NCBI RefSeq assembly: GCF_001429395.1
Contig: NZ_LMJT01000009.1
Span: forward strand, 63,340 to 127,339
Direction of reading: 5' to 3'
Length of the DNA stretch: 64,000 bases
Source: Allobosea sp. Root381
GTDB taxonomy: Bacteria > Pseudomonadota > Alphaproteobacteria > Rhizobiales > Beijerinckiaceae
The translations under genes and the position numbers were made by a program. Below the pieces are notes generated by a model that was given only the letters and a program-made list of their open reading frames with translations, was not told where the DNA came from and did no database searches. Of this stretch, positions 54,411 to 62,314 are shown in pieces (the stretch's first letter is position 1; every line of letters begins with the position of its first letter).

Positions 54411-55703
54411 ATGTCCAGAAATTGCCTCTCGCGCCGCCGCTTCGGCCAACTCGCCGGTGCCGCCGCAGCCTCGTTCGCATTGCCGGTACGAAGCTTCGCT
54501 CAGGCGAAGACGTTGACAGCGCTTGGCCATCGTGTCCACCAGACCGCCGCCACGACAGGCCCGGGCGGCGACGCCACCGAGCCCTTCCGCAAGGCCAGCG
54601 GCGCCGATCTAAACTGGGTGACCTTCGGCGACGTCAACGCCGTCCATGAGCGGCTTCTGCGCGAGGCGTCGCTGTCGGAGACCACGATCGACGTCGCCTA
54701 TCTGGTCAATGGTCGAGCCGTGCCGCGCAATCTCAAGCTGTTCGAGCCGCTCGACGCGCTGATGAAGGACGCTCCGATCGAGGCCTTCGATGATTTCGCG
54801 CCGGGGCTGCTCGGGCCGCTCAAGGTCGACGGCGCGCTGCATGGAGTGCCGGTGCGCCACGCCACCAATGCGCTGATCTACAACGAGGCGATCCTGGAGG
54901 AACGTGGCGTCACCGCTCTGCCCAAGACCTTCGAGGAACTGGTCGAGCTCGCCCGCAAGCTTACCTTCAGGCGCGATGACGGCACGCAGGTCCACGGCTT
55001 TGCCTTCACCGCGGTCTTCGCCTCGAATTTCCTGACGCTCGCCCGCTGCCTCGGCGGCGACTACATGACCGTGGACGGCAAGCTCGTCGCCAACGAGCCG
55101 CCTATGGTCAAGGCCCTGACGCTGCTCGCCGATTTCTACAAGGCCGGCGTGCTGCCGCGGAATTTCGCCACCGTGAACAACGAGGAGATCACCACCTGGA
55201 TGCAGCAGGGCCGGGCTGCGATGACGATCAATCCCTTCGCCCGGCTGGTGACCTATAACGACCCGTCCAAGGGCAAGTTCGGCGGGCGCTTCAAGTCGCT
55301 GCTGCCGCCGATGGCGGCTAATCTCGTCGGCAAGACGGCCTATGCCCCAACCGTCGAGTTCTGGTCGCTGATGATCCCGAAGAACGCAAAGCAGAAGCCG
55401 CTGAGCTGGGAGTTCATCCGCACGCTGTCCTCCAAGGCCGGCACCACCGCCATGGCTTTGAATGGCAACGGCCCGACCCGGATATCGACCTATGCCGACG
55501 AGAAGCTCAAGGCCGCCATGCCCTATGCCTCCGACGAGGCCGCGGCGTTGAAGGCCTCGCGCATCCACCTGCCGGCCTTCGACGAGCAGGCCCGCGCCCA
55601 CGATATCTTCATCGAGGAAACGCAGGCCGCCGTGCTCGGCCGCAAGCCGCCGCAGCAGGCGATGGACGATGCGGTGGCGCGCGTGAAGCCGCTGCTCGGC
55701 TGA
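54411..55703 (+). CDS. Tat-exported ABC sugar-binding protein, copy 2
   Basis: Periplasmic solute-binding protein of 430 residues with GGGAGAAG before the ATG and a twin-Arg signal (LSRRRFGQLAGAAAASFALP, cleavage near FAQ/A). It is clearly paralogous to the preceding gene: both have VNxxxVPRNL-type (here VNGRAVPRNLKLFEPLDAL), TTWMQQGRAAM and KNAK-type segments, in the same order and at similar distances. One may recognise a different sugar, or one may be a duplicate. Its stop overlaps the SDR start (TGATG). Confidence 0.92.
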   Translation: MSRNCLSRRRFGQLAGAAAASFALPVRSFAQAKTLTALGHRVHQTAATTGPGGDATEPFRKASGADLNWVTFGDVNAVHERLLREASLSETTIDVAYLVNGRAVPRNLKLFEPLDALMKDAPIEAFDDFAPGLLGPLKVDGALHGVPVRHATNALIYNEAILEERGVTALPKTFEELVELARKLTFRRDDGTQVHGFAFTAVFASNFLTLARCLGGDYMTVDGKLVANEPPMVKALTLLADFYKAGVLPRNFATVNNEEITTWMQQGRAAMTINPFARLVTYNDPSKGKFGGRFKSLLPPMAANLVGKTAYAPTVEFWSLMIPKNAKQKPLSWEFIRTLSSKAGTTAMALNGNGPTRISTYADEKLKAAMPYASDEAAALKASRIHLPAFDEQARAHDIFIEETQAAVLGRKPPQQAMDDAVARVKPLLG

Positions 55704-56452
55704 TGGCGGGCTCGCTTTCGGGGCGCGTCGCGCTGGTCACCGGCGGGGCGCGCGGGATCGGGCTCGCCATCGCGACCGCGCTCGCTGCGGCAGGTGCGCG
55801 CCTCGTGATCCATGATCGCGACGAGGAGGCCGTCGCCGTCGCTCGTTCCCTCGGCGATACGGCCGGCCACGCCCTGCCGATCGTCGCAGATCTCGCCAAA
55901 CCTGACGCGGTCGCCCGGATTACCACTGCGCTGGGCCGGCAGTCGCTTGCGCCGGACATCCTGATCCTAGGCGCTTCAGCCGAAATCCGTCAGACGGTCG
56001 AGAGCGTGAGCGACGAAGCCCTCATCCTGCAAAGCGAGGTCAATCTCCACGCGACGGCAAGGCTGCTGAAGGCCTTCGTTCCGGACATGCGCGCGCGCGG
56101 CTTCGGCCGTGTCATCGCCATCGGCTCGGTACAGGAGGCGCGCGCCAATGCCGACTGCCTCTACTATGCCGCGACCAAGGCGGCGCAGACGAGCCTGATG
56201 CGGACACTCGCCCGCACGACGGAGGCCGGCGACCTGACCTTCAACGTGATCCAGCCCGGCGCGATCCGCACCGGTCGCAATCGCGCCATCCTGGCGCAGC
56301 CGGGGCGCGAGAAGCAGGCCCTGTCGCGTATTCCGCTCGGGCGCATCGGAATGCCGGAGGATTGCGCGGGCATCGCCCTGCTGCTGTGCTCGGCAGAGGG
56401 CGCTTACATCAACGGCGCCGAAATCGCGGTCGATGGCGGGATGCGGCTCTGA
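55703..56452 (+). CDS. Short-chain dehydrogenase/reductase
   Basis: Cytoplasmic NAD(P)-dependent oxidoreductase of 249 residues. The cofactor motif is TGGARGIG near residue 13, catalytic residues are Ser in IGSVQEARAN and the Tyr-xxx-Lys in YYAATK, and the C-terminus ends GAEIAVDGGMRL. Its start overlaps the binding-protein stop, so it is coupled to the sugar ABC operon and probably acts on the imported sugar or its acid. Confidence 0.95.
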   Translation: MAGSLSGRVALVTGGARGIGLAIATALAAAGARLVIHDRDEEAVAVARSLGDTAGHALPIVADLAKPDAVARITTALGRQSLAPDILILGASAEIRQTVESVSDEALILQSEVNLHATARLLKAFVPDMRARGFGRVIAIGSVQEARANADCLYYAATKAAQTSLMRTLARTTEAGDLTFNVIQPGAIRTGRNRAILAQPGREKQALSRIPLGRIGMPEDCAGIALLLCSAEGAYINGAEIAVDGGMRL

Positions 56453-56532
56453 TCGCGCTCGATGCCGCCAATCTGCCTCCACCGGGCGTTGATTTCCGGT
56501 GAAGGCCGGAGACAGGAACTGGGACCGCCGCC

Positions 56533-57243
56533 TCAAGCCGGCAGGACGACGACCTTCGTCTTGACCGGCGTGCGATCGTAGAGATGCATCATGTCCTGGC
56601 TGAGCAGGCCGACGCAGCCGCTCGTGATGCCGTTTCCGATCGATTCGGGGTCGCTGCTGGCGTAGATCGTGTAGAGCGTGTAGGCGCCGTTCTGGTAAAG
56701 ATAGAGCGTGCGGGCGCCGAGCGGGTTGTCGAGGCCACCCGGCATGCCGCGGGCATATTTGGCCGCCTCGGGCTGGCGCTTGATCATTTCCTTGGGCGGT
56801 GTCCAGGTCGCCCATTCGGCCTTGCGCCCGATATAGGCGTCACCGCTCCAGCGGAAGCCGTCGCGGCCGACATTGGCGCCATAGCGGGTGGCGGACCCGT
56901 CGCCCTCGACGCGGTAAACGTAGTAGTTGCCGGGATCGACAATGATCGTTCCTGGCGCTTCCTTGGTGTCGTAGGCAACGGTCCGGCGGAAATATTTCGG
57001 ATCGACCTTGGTGACATCGACCGCCGGAATCGGGAATTTCTCCTCGGGTACCGGGCCGTAGACCTTGGTGGCCTCGGCGAGACTCATGCCGTCGGATGTC
57101 ACGCAGCCGCCCAGCCCTAGCGCGCCAAGACCGGCGGCCGAGCCGGCCAGAAACGACCGGCGGCTGAGAAGCCCCGCACGGAGCCCGAGCAGGGCGTTTT
57201 CGTCCATCTTGCCGGCGTCGCCAATCCCACTGTCGATGTTCAT
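56533..57243 (-). CDS. L,D-transpeptidase-like lipoprotein with altered motif
   Basis: Exported protein of 236 residues with both a twin-Arg motif (SRRSFLAGSAAG) and a lipobox (LGGC, Cys47), so it is probably a Tat-exported lipoprotein. The YkuD-like core includes VDPGNYYVYRVEGDG, DGFRWSGDAYIG and the ending GNGITSGCVGLLSQD with Cys210. In canonical members the region before reads HGTxEP and the Cys is followed by IR; here it reads YASSDP and GCVG, so the His-Gly and Arg positions are changed. It may be inactive, a substrate-binding relative or a new subtype. It is divergent from the SDR only in the sense of convergent ends, 80 bases apart. Confidence 0.85.
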   Translation of the reverse strand: MNIDSGIGDAGKMDENALLGLRAGLLSRRSFLAGSAAGLGALGLGGCVTSDGMSLAEATKVYGPVPEEKFPIPAVDVTKVDPKYFRRTVAYDTKEAPGTIIVDPGNYYVYRVEGDGSATRYGANVGRDGFRWSGDAYIGRKAEWATWTPPKEMIKRQPEAAKYARGMPGGLDNPLGARTLYLYQNGAYTLYTIYASSDPESIGNGITSGCVGLLSQDMMHLYDRTPVKTKVVVLPA

Positions 57244-57349
57244 GATTCTGGACTTCCCGTGTCCTGCTGCCCGACGAGATCCTACTCCGGCATGCACCGC
57301 TGAGCGTCTTTGCCGAGCTGAGATTGCCGGCACATGGCCCAACTGGCAA

Positions 57350-57585
57350 GCGCGGGCTTTCGCTGCGCGGTGCTTGCCATGCGCCAAAGTCGATCCGAGC
57401 GTCGTGAGCGCCGCATCGGAGAAGCTTGCGACCATCCCCGTCCCGAGCACGATCCAGCCAGGACAAAGACGGGCAGGTTCGGCGACATTCCGAGGATGAT
57501 CTGCCCGGTCGCGATGGCGCCCGGCATCGGCGACGAGCAAGCCGATCGAAAGGCCGCCGACGGCGAGACCGCCGGTGTCGGTCGG
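57350..57585 (-). pseudogene. Remnant of an MFS transporter downstream of the ars flavoprotein gene
   Basis: Just past the flavoprotein stop on the same strand, frames read TGGLAVGGLSIGLLVADA, then in another frame ATGQIILGMSPNLPVFVLAG, then back in the first frame WIVLGTGMVASFSDAALTTL. Together these follow the order of helices in the N-terminal half of MFS transporters found beside ars genes, with an internal loss of the loop after the first block and no start or C-terminal half. It is interpreted as a decayed arsenic-operon MFS gene. The rest of the gap to the lipoprotein gene shows nothing coding. Confidence 0.6.
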
Positions 57586-58992
57586 TCACGCCGCCTTGCC
57601 GCAGCAGGAGGAAGTCGGTGCAGAGTCCGGAGCCTTGGCTGGACCGCAACACCCCGTCTGCGCTTCGGCCTTTACCACCGTGGGTTCGGCGCAGCAGTCC
57701 TCACCTTCGGCGAGCACCGGGCCGCAGCAGCCGCCGCCAGCCGCCGGGGCCTTGCAGACACCGGTTTCCGGCAGCACGAGCTTGACGTCGTCGGCCGCTT
57801 TCATGTCGCCCGCAAGCGCCGCAGCGATCGAACGAACCTGCTCGTAGCCCGTCAGCATCAGGAAGGTCGGGGCGCGGCCGTAGCTCTTGATGCCGGCCGT
57901 GTAGAAGCCCGGTTCGGGATGCGAGAGCTCGCGGTGGCCGTGCGGCGGAACGGAGCCGCAGGAATGCAGGTTCGGGTCGATCATCGGTCCGAGCTCGCGG
58001 GCACCCTCCAGCCAGGGATCGAGCTCGACTCTCAATTCGCGCGTCAGCGAGAGATCGGGACGCTGGCCGGTGCAGGCGATGACACGGTCGACCGGACCGA
58101 TCATGTGCCCGCCGCCTGCGGTCTCGCCGTCGAGATGAAGACGCCCGTCTTCCTCGCGGATGCCCGCCACGGCAAAGCCGCTCATCAGCGCGATGCGGCC
58201 GCTCTCGACCAGGCGGCGCAGCCTTTGGCCGAGATCGCCGCGGGCGGCCAGCCGATCGTCGGCGCCTCCGCCGAAGACGCGGGAGAGATCGCGGCCGCGC
58301 GTCGCCCAGATCGCCCTCGTCGCACCGTCCTGCTCCGACAGGTCGACGAGGTCGAGCAGCACATTCGCTGCCGAATGCCCGGCGCCGAGCACGAGAATCG
58401 TCCGGCCGGCATAGGCGTCGCGGTCGCGGCCGAGCACGTCCGGGATGCCGTAGGCGATCCGATCGGCCAAGCCTTCCTCGCCATCGGCCGGGATGCCGCT
58501 GGCCCCAATGGGATTCGGGGTCGTCCATGCCCCGGAGGCGTCGATCACGGCTCGGGCCAGCCTGCGTCGCGTGCTGCCCCCGCGGTCGCGGATGGTGAGC
58601 TGGAACGGATGCAGCGCCCGGTCCCGGCTGACGACCTTGTCGATGCCTCGGCGGCCGATCGCGGTCACGCGGCTACCGAACTCGATGGCCGGCGCGAGCT
58701 GCGATGTCGCCGCCAGCGGAGCGAGGTAGCGCTCCACGAACTCGTGCCCGGTCGGATACGCCTGGGCATCAGGCTCCTGCCAACCCGCCCTTTCGAGCAG
58801 GGCGCGGCTGGCCGGATCGATGTTGTATTCCCAGGGCGAGAACAGCCGCACATGGCCCCAGTCGCGGATATTGGCGCCGACGCTGTCGCCCGCCTCATAG
58901 AGCTTCACCGGAATGCCGCGCGCGACGAGATTCGCGGCAGCAGCGAGCCCGACCGGGCCGGCCCCGAGGACGACGACCGGGAGTTCCTGCAT
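57586..58992 (-). CDS. Arsenic-operon flavoprotein (ArsO-like) with cysteine-pair tail
   Basis: FAD/NAD(P)-binding oxidoreductase of 468 residues. The N-terminal GxGxxG motif is VVVLGAGPVGLAAAANL; a second nucleotide-binding motif is ILVLGAGHSAANVLLDL; the region RIAYGIPDVLG lies between. These fit ars-operon flavin monooxygenase-type proteins. The last about 58 residues are a low-complexity tail with four Cys-Cys pairs (GGGCCGP, EDCCAE, TGCCGP, SSCCGK), not part of the enzyme fold. It follows a second arsR with a 53-base gap. The tail may bind As(III) or another thiophilic metal. The ATG at 58992 opens the first beta strand; the reaction is not known. Confidence 0.82.
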   Translation of the reverse strand: MQELPVVVLGAGPVGLAAAANLVARGIPVKLYEAGDSVGANIRDWGHVRLFSPWEYNIDPASRALLERAGWQEPDAQAYPTGHEFVERYLAPLAATSQLAPAIEFGSRVTAIGRRGIDKVVSRDRALHPFQLTIRDRGGSTRRRLARAVIDASGAWTTPNPIGASGIPADGEEGLADRIAYGIPDVLGRDRDAYAGRTILVLGAGHSAANVLLDLVDLSEQDGATRAIWATRGRDLSRVFGGGADDRLAARGDLGQRLRRLVESGRIALMSGFAVAGIREEDGRLHLDGETAGGGHMIGPVDRVIACTGQRPDLSLTRELRVELDPWLEGARELGPMIDPNLHSCGSVPPHGHRELSHPEPGFYTAGIKSYGRAPTFLMLTGYEQVRSIAAALAGDMKAADDVKLVLPETGVCKAPAAGGGCCGPVLAEGEDCCAEPTVVKAEAQTGCCGPAKAPDSAPTSSCCGKAA

Positions 58993-59045
58993 GTTATTCT
59001 CCGATTCTACCGGAATCATGGAATTAAACGGCAAATAAGTGCTGC

Positions 59046-59363
59046 TCAGGCAGCCCTCCCAGTCGCTTCCGAGCAGCCTTCCTCGATGCAGCATTCCTCC
59101 GCGAGAAAGCCGAGAAGCGCATCCATCGCCGGGTAGACCGCGCGACAGATCAACGTGGTCGCCTGCCGCTCTTGAGAGACGAGCCCATCGCGGATCAGCC
59201 GCTGAAGATGATGGGAGAGCGTCGAAGCCGGGATACCGAGGCGCTCCTGCGCCTGAGCGACCGGCAGCCCACCATGCCCCGCCCGAACGAGAACGTGATA
59301 GAGCCGAAGGCGCGTCGGATTGCCGAGTGCCTCGAGCTGCGATGCTGCTGTTTCGATATCCAT
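59046..59363 (-). CDS. arsR: ArsR/SmtB-family repressor, second in the ars operon
   Basis: Metalloregulator of 105 residues from the ATG at 59363. The winged helix is AQERLGIPASTLSHHLQRLIRDGLV. The C-terminus has EECCIEEGC, a cysteine cluster typical of As(III)-sensing ArsR proteins with the site near the end. It lies between acr3 and the flavoprotein gene. The 59-base gap to acr3 carries a perfect 10-base inverted repeat that runs into the start codon. It may control the promoter for the last part of the operon. Confidence 0.92.
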   Translation of the reverse strand: MDIETAASQLEALGNPTRLRLYHVLVRAGHGGLPVAQAQERLGIPASTLSHHLQRLIRDGLVSQERQATTLICRAVYPAMDALLGFLAEECCIEEGCSEATGRAA

Positions 59364-59412
59364 GGAAATAAAGGTGACGTGCCCCGCATGCCCGGTCAAG
59401 CGTTATTTCCAT
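59362..59412. promoter_or_regulatory. 10-base inverted repeat overlapping the arsR start
   Basis: ATGGAAATAA (59362-59371) and TTATTTCCAT (59403-59412) are exact reverse complements 31 bases apart in the acr3-arsR gap; the left arm covers the arsR start codon on the minus strand. It may be an operator or an RNA structure that limits arsR translation. Confidence 0.45.
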
Positions 59413-59422
59413 ATTTCTCGAA

Positions 59423-60478
59423 TTACTCCGCCGCCTGGACCTTACGCGCGTCCTGCCCGCGCTCGTACCAGCCCTTCGAGCGGTTCACGATCCAGACGAC
59501 CGTCAGCATGACCGGGACCTCGATCAGCACGCCGACGACGGTCGCGAGTGCGGCTCCGGAGTGGAAGCCGAACAGGCTGATCGCGGCCGCGACGGCGAGC
59601 TCGAAGAAGTTCGAGGCGCCGATCAGGGCTGACGGTCCCGCCACGCAATGCTGCTCGCCGGCGATCCGGTTCAGCAGATAGGCCAGCCCGGAATTGAGAT
59701 AGACCTGGATCAGGATCGGCACGGCGAGCAACGCGATCACCATCGGCTGCGCGAGGATCTGCTCGCCCTGGAAGCCGAAGAGCAGGACGAGCGTCGCAAG
59801 CAGGGCGACGAGCGAGGCCGGCCCCAGCCGGCCGAGCAGCCTGTCGAGCGCCGGCTGTCCACCTCTTGCCAGCACGCGGCTGCGAATGAGCTGCGCCACG
59901 ATGACCGGGATGACGATGTAGAGCGCGACCGAGAGCATGAGCGTGCCCCACGGCACGGTGATCGCCGAGAGGCCGAGCAGCAGGCCGACGATCGGGGCGA
60001 AGGCGACGACCATGATCGCATCGTTCAGCGCGACCTGGCTCAGGGTGAAATGCGGCTCGCCCTTCGTCAGGTTCGACCAGACGAAGACCATGGCGGTACA
60101 GGGCGCGGCGGCCAGGATGATCAGGCCCGCGATGTAGCTGTCGATCTGCTCGGCAGGCAGCCAGGGCCGGAACAGCCAGGCGATGAAGAACCAGCCGAGC
60201 GCTGCCATCGAAAACGGCTTCACTGCCCAGTTGATGAAGAGCGTGACGCCGATCCCGCGCCAATGCCTGCCGACCTGCCCCAGCGCCGCGAAGTCGATCT
60301 TCAGCAGCATCGGGATGACCATCAGCCAGATCAGAACGGCGACGGGCAGGTTGACCCTGGCGATCTCGGCCGTGCCGACGGCCTGGAACACGCCGGGCAT
60401 GACGTGGCCGAGCGCGATCCCGACGACGATGCATAGCCCGACCCAGACGGTGAGGTAGCGTTCGAAGGTAGACATCAT
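59423..60478 (-). CDS. acr3: Arsenite efflux permease ACR3
   Basis: Inner-membrane arsenite efflux protein of 351 residues with about ten hydrophobic segments. The conserved Cys lies in AAPCTAMVFVWS near residue 125, followed by ALNDAIMVV, and the second-half motif GASNFFELAVAAAIS is intact. These are hallmarks of ACR3, not ArsB. Its start is four bases after the arsC stop, so the two are one unit. Confidence 0.96.
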   Translation of the reverse strand: MMSTFERYLTVWVGLCIVVGIALGHVMPGVFQAVGTAEIARVNLPVAVLIWLMVIPMLLKIDFAALGQVGRHWRGIGVTLFINWAVKPFSMAALGWFFIAWLFRPWLPAEQIDSYIAGLIILAAAPCTAMVFVWSNLTKGEPHFTLSQVALNDAIMVVAFAPIVGLLLGLSAITVPWGTLMLSVALYIVIPVIVAQLIRSRVLARGGQPALDRLLGRLGPASLVALLATLVLLFGFQGEQILAQPMVIALLAVPILIQVYLNSGLAYLLNRIAGEQHCVAGPSALIGASNFFELAVAAAISLFGFHSGAALATVVGVLIEVPVMLTVVWIVNRSKGWYERGQDARKVQAAE

Positions 60479-60482
60479 GACC

Positions 60483-60920
60483 TCAGGCGAGAGCGACGAG
60501 CTGGCCGGCGGCGTTGATGACCAGCACGCCGTCCTCCTTCCGGAACTCGCCGCGCTGCGGCGGCAGCAGCGGCAGGACGGCCTCGGACGGCCGGCACAGT
60601 TTCACGCCCTTGGGTGAAACCACGAGCGGACGGTTGATCAGGGTGGGGTGCGTTTCGATCGCATCGAGCAGGGCCTCATCCGACAGGCTTGCGTCGCCAA
60701 GGCCGAGTTCGGCGAAGGGCGTGCCTTTCTCGCGCAGGATCTCCCGGACGGTCAGTCCGGCGCGAGCCAGCAACTGCTTCAGCAGCGCTCGCGATGGCGG
60801 CGTCTTGAGATACTCCACGATGTGCGGCTCGACGCCCGCATTGCGGATGAGGCCCAGCGCATTGCGGGACGTGCCGCAGGCCGGGTTGTGGTAGATGACG
60901 ACGTCGAATGCTTCAGGCAT
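60483..60920 (-). CDS. arsC: Arsenate reductase, glutaredoxin-dependent
   Basis: Cytoplasmic enzyme reducing arsenate to arsenite with glutathione and glutaredoxin, 145 residues. The catalytic Cys15 is in YHNPACGTSRNAL; downstream residues include LINRPLVVSPKGVKLCRP, where the Arg stabilises the active site. The length fits the E. coli R773-type ArsC. Its start overlaps the stop of the upstream arsR by eight bases. Confidence 0.96.
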   Translation of the reverse strand: MPEAFDVVIYHNPACGTSRNALGLIRNAGVEPHIVEYLKTPPSRALLKQLLARAGLTVREILREKGTPFAELGLGDASLSDEALLDAIETHPTLINRPLVVSPKGVKLCRPSEAVLPLLPPQRGEFRKEDGVLVINAAGQLVALA

Positions 60921-61269
60921 CGGATGCGACTTTCGGTGGGCAGCAGGGGCTGAGTTCTGCCATCAGCGGCGCGCAGATCTCCGGGCGACCACCGCAGCAA
61001 TCCTTGAGCAGGAAGGCGACCGTCGCGCGCAGCGCGTCGAGGTCCGCCCGGTAGATGATGGAGCGGCTGAAGCGCTCCGAATGCACGAGGCCCGCCCGGC
61101 TCAGGATGCCGAGATGCGAGGACATCGTGTTGTGCGGCACCTCGAGGCGCCGGGCGATTTCGCCGGCGGGAAGGCCATCGGGCTCGGCTGCGACCAGCAG
61201 GCGGAACACGTCTAGGCGGGTGCCCTGCGCCAAGGCGGCAAGCGAGAGGATGACTCTTTCAGTTTCCAT
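60913..61269 (-). CDS. arsR: ArsR-family arsenite-responsive repressor, first in the ars operon
   Basis: Metalloregulator of 118 residues from the ATG at 61269. The winged helix is ARRLEVPHNTMSSHLGILSRAGLV; the C-terminal cluster is KDCCGGRPEIC, close in layout to ArsR proteins that bind As(III) through adjacent C-terminal cysteines. Two direct repeats TATCGA (61271-61276 and 61281-61286) lie immediately upstream, one helical turn apart, and may be part of the operator. It heads the operon. Confidence 0.95.
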   Translation of the reverse strand: METERVILSLAALAQGTRLDVFRLLVAAEPDGLPAGEIARRLEVPHNTMSSHLGILSRAGLVHSERFSRSIIYRADLDALRATVAFLLKDCCGGRPEICAPLMAELSPCCPPKVASDA

Positions 61270-61410
61270 ATATCGAGACTTATCGACGGTTTGCTTGCGG
61301 TGCAAGGGCGTTGCAACCGTCTCAACCTCGACCGACCACCAGACTTCGGCCGGAACGGAACTGCCGAGCGGGCCAGCCGTTGAACGCAGGAGGCATCATA
61401 GGAGGCCACC

Positions 61411-61599
61411 ATGCGAGACGGCTCTGGAAACCGGATGTCACCCGAAGAACAGCAGCGCGTGAAGTCGATCAGCGGCGCGCCCAAGGAGGGTTCGCTGAGA
61501 GAGGTCTCGGTCGATCCCGGGACTGGCAGTGAGAGCGGCGATGCCGAAAAACCCGCTCCACCATCAAAACCCGCGCCGGGCTTGAGAGGCGAGGAGTAG
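61411..61599 (+). CDS. Small hypothetical protein
   Basis: Protein of 62 residues, hydrophilic, rich in Glu, Ser, Gly and Pro, with no membrane segment or cysteine; probably disordered. It is supported by an AGGAGG ribosome-binding site at the ideal distance and by an unshared strand. It is divergent from the ars operon by 141 bases. The same frame continues open for 44 codons past its TAG (to a TAA at 61732-61734). No family recognised. Confidence 0.6.
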   Translation: MRDGSGNRMSPEEQQRVKSISGAPKEGSLREVSVDPGTGSESGDAEKPAPPSKPAPGLRGEE

Positions 61600-61730
61600 C
61601 TGCTCGACGAACTTCTCTCCTCGACATATCAGCTGCGGCCTGATGCCGAGGCCGAGGAAGCTCAACGACGTCTCCCGCGGGATGACCTGCGAGAAATCCG
61701 GCGGGAAAGCTCGCGACCGTCGCGCATCGC

Positions 61731-62210
61731 CTAAACGACCGGGACCCGCAAACCAGTCTTGACGCGGTCCATCGTCACGAAGGTCCTGAACTTCCGGATG
61801 TTGGCATCGGCGAAGAACAGCCGCCGCGTCAGCGCCTCATAGGCCGCCATGCTGGGCACGAGCACGACCAGCATGAAGTCGACCTCGCCCGTCACGTAGT
61901 AGCATTGCTGCACTTCCGGCGCGGCGAGAAAGGCGCGCTTTGCTGCGTCGATATCGGTTGCGGTCTCGCTGACCAACTCGACCTCGACGAACAGCGTGAT
62001 CGGGTGGCCGAGGGCGGCAGGCTCGACGACGGCGACATTGGCGGTGATGATCCCGTCCCGCTCCATGCGCCGGATCCGGCGCTGCACCGCCGGCGCCGAG
62101 AGATTGACCTGTTCGCCGATGACGCGCTGAGGCGTCGTGTTGTCGGCCTGCAGGATGGCGAGGATCGCCCGGTCGAAGGCGTCCAGTCCAATAGCGGTCG
62201 GCTCGGCCAA
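61731..62210 (-). CDS. Lrp/AsnC-family transcriptional regulator
   Basis: Regulator of about 159 residues. The helix-turn-helix is QRVIGEQVNLSAPAVQRRIRRMERDG, followed by the RAM domain with YYVTGEVDFMLVVLVPSMAAYEAL. I chose a TTG at 62210 with AGGGGA upstream because it precedes the conserved LDAFDRAILAIL by eight residues; ATG codons at 62261 or 62312 are alternatives. It is divergent from diaminopropionate ammonia-lyase, which it probably regulates. Confidence 0.88.
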   Translation of the reverse strand: MAEPTAIGLDAFDRAILAILQADNTTPQRVIGEQVNLSAPAVQRRIRRMERDGIITANVAVVEPAALGHPITLFVEVELVSETATDIDAAKRAFLAAPEVQQCYYVTGEVDFMLVVLVPSMAAYEALTRRLFFADANIRKFRTFVTMDRVKTGLRVPVV

Positions 62211-62314
62211 GCAGGGTCCCCTGAAACAAACTTGCAAAACGTCCCGGCAATTGGAGCGCATTTTTCGCTGCTGCCGCAATATCCTTTCGGCCTCCACAGT
62301 CGCAGAGGCCACGA

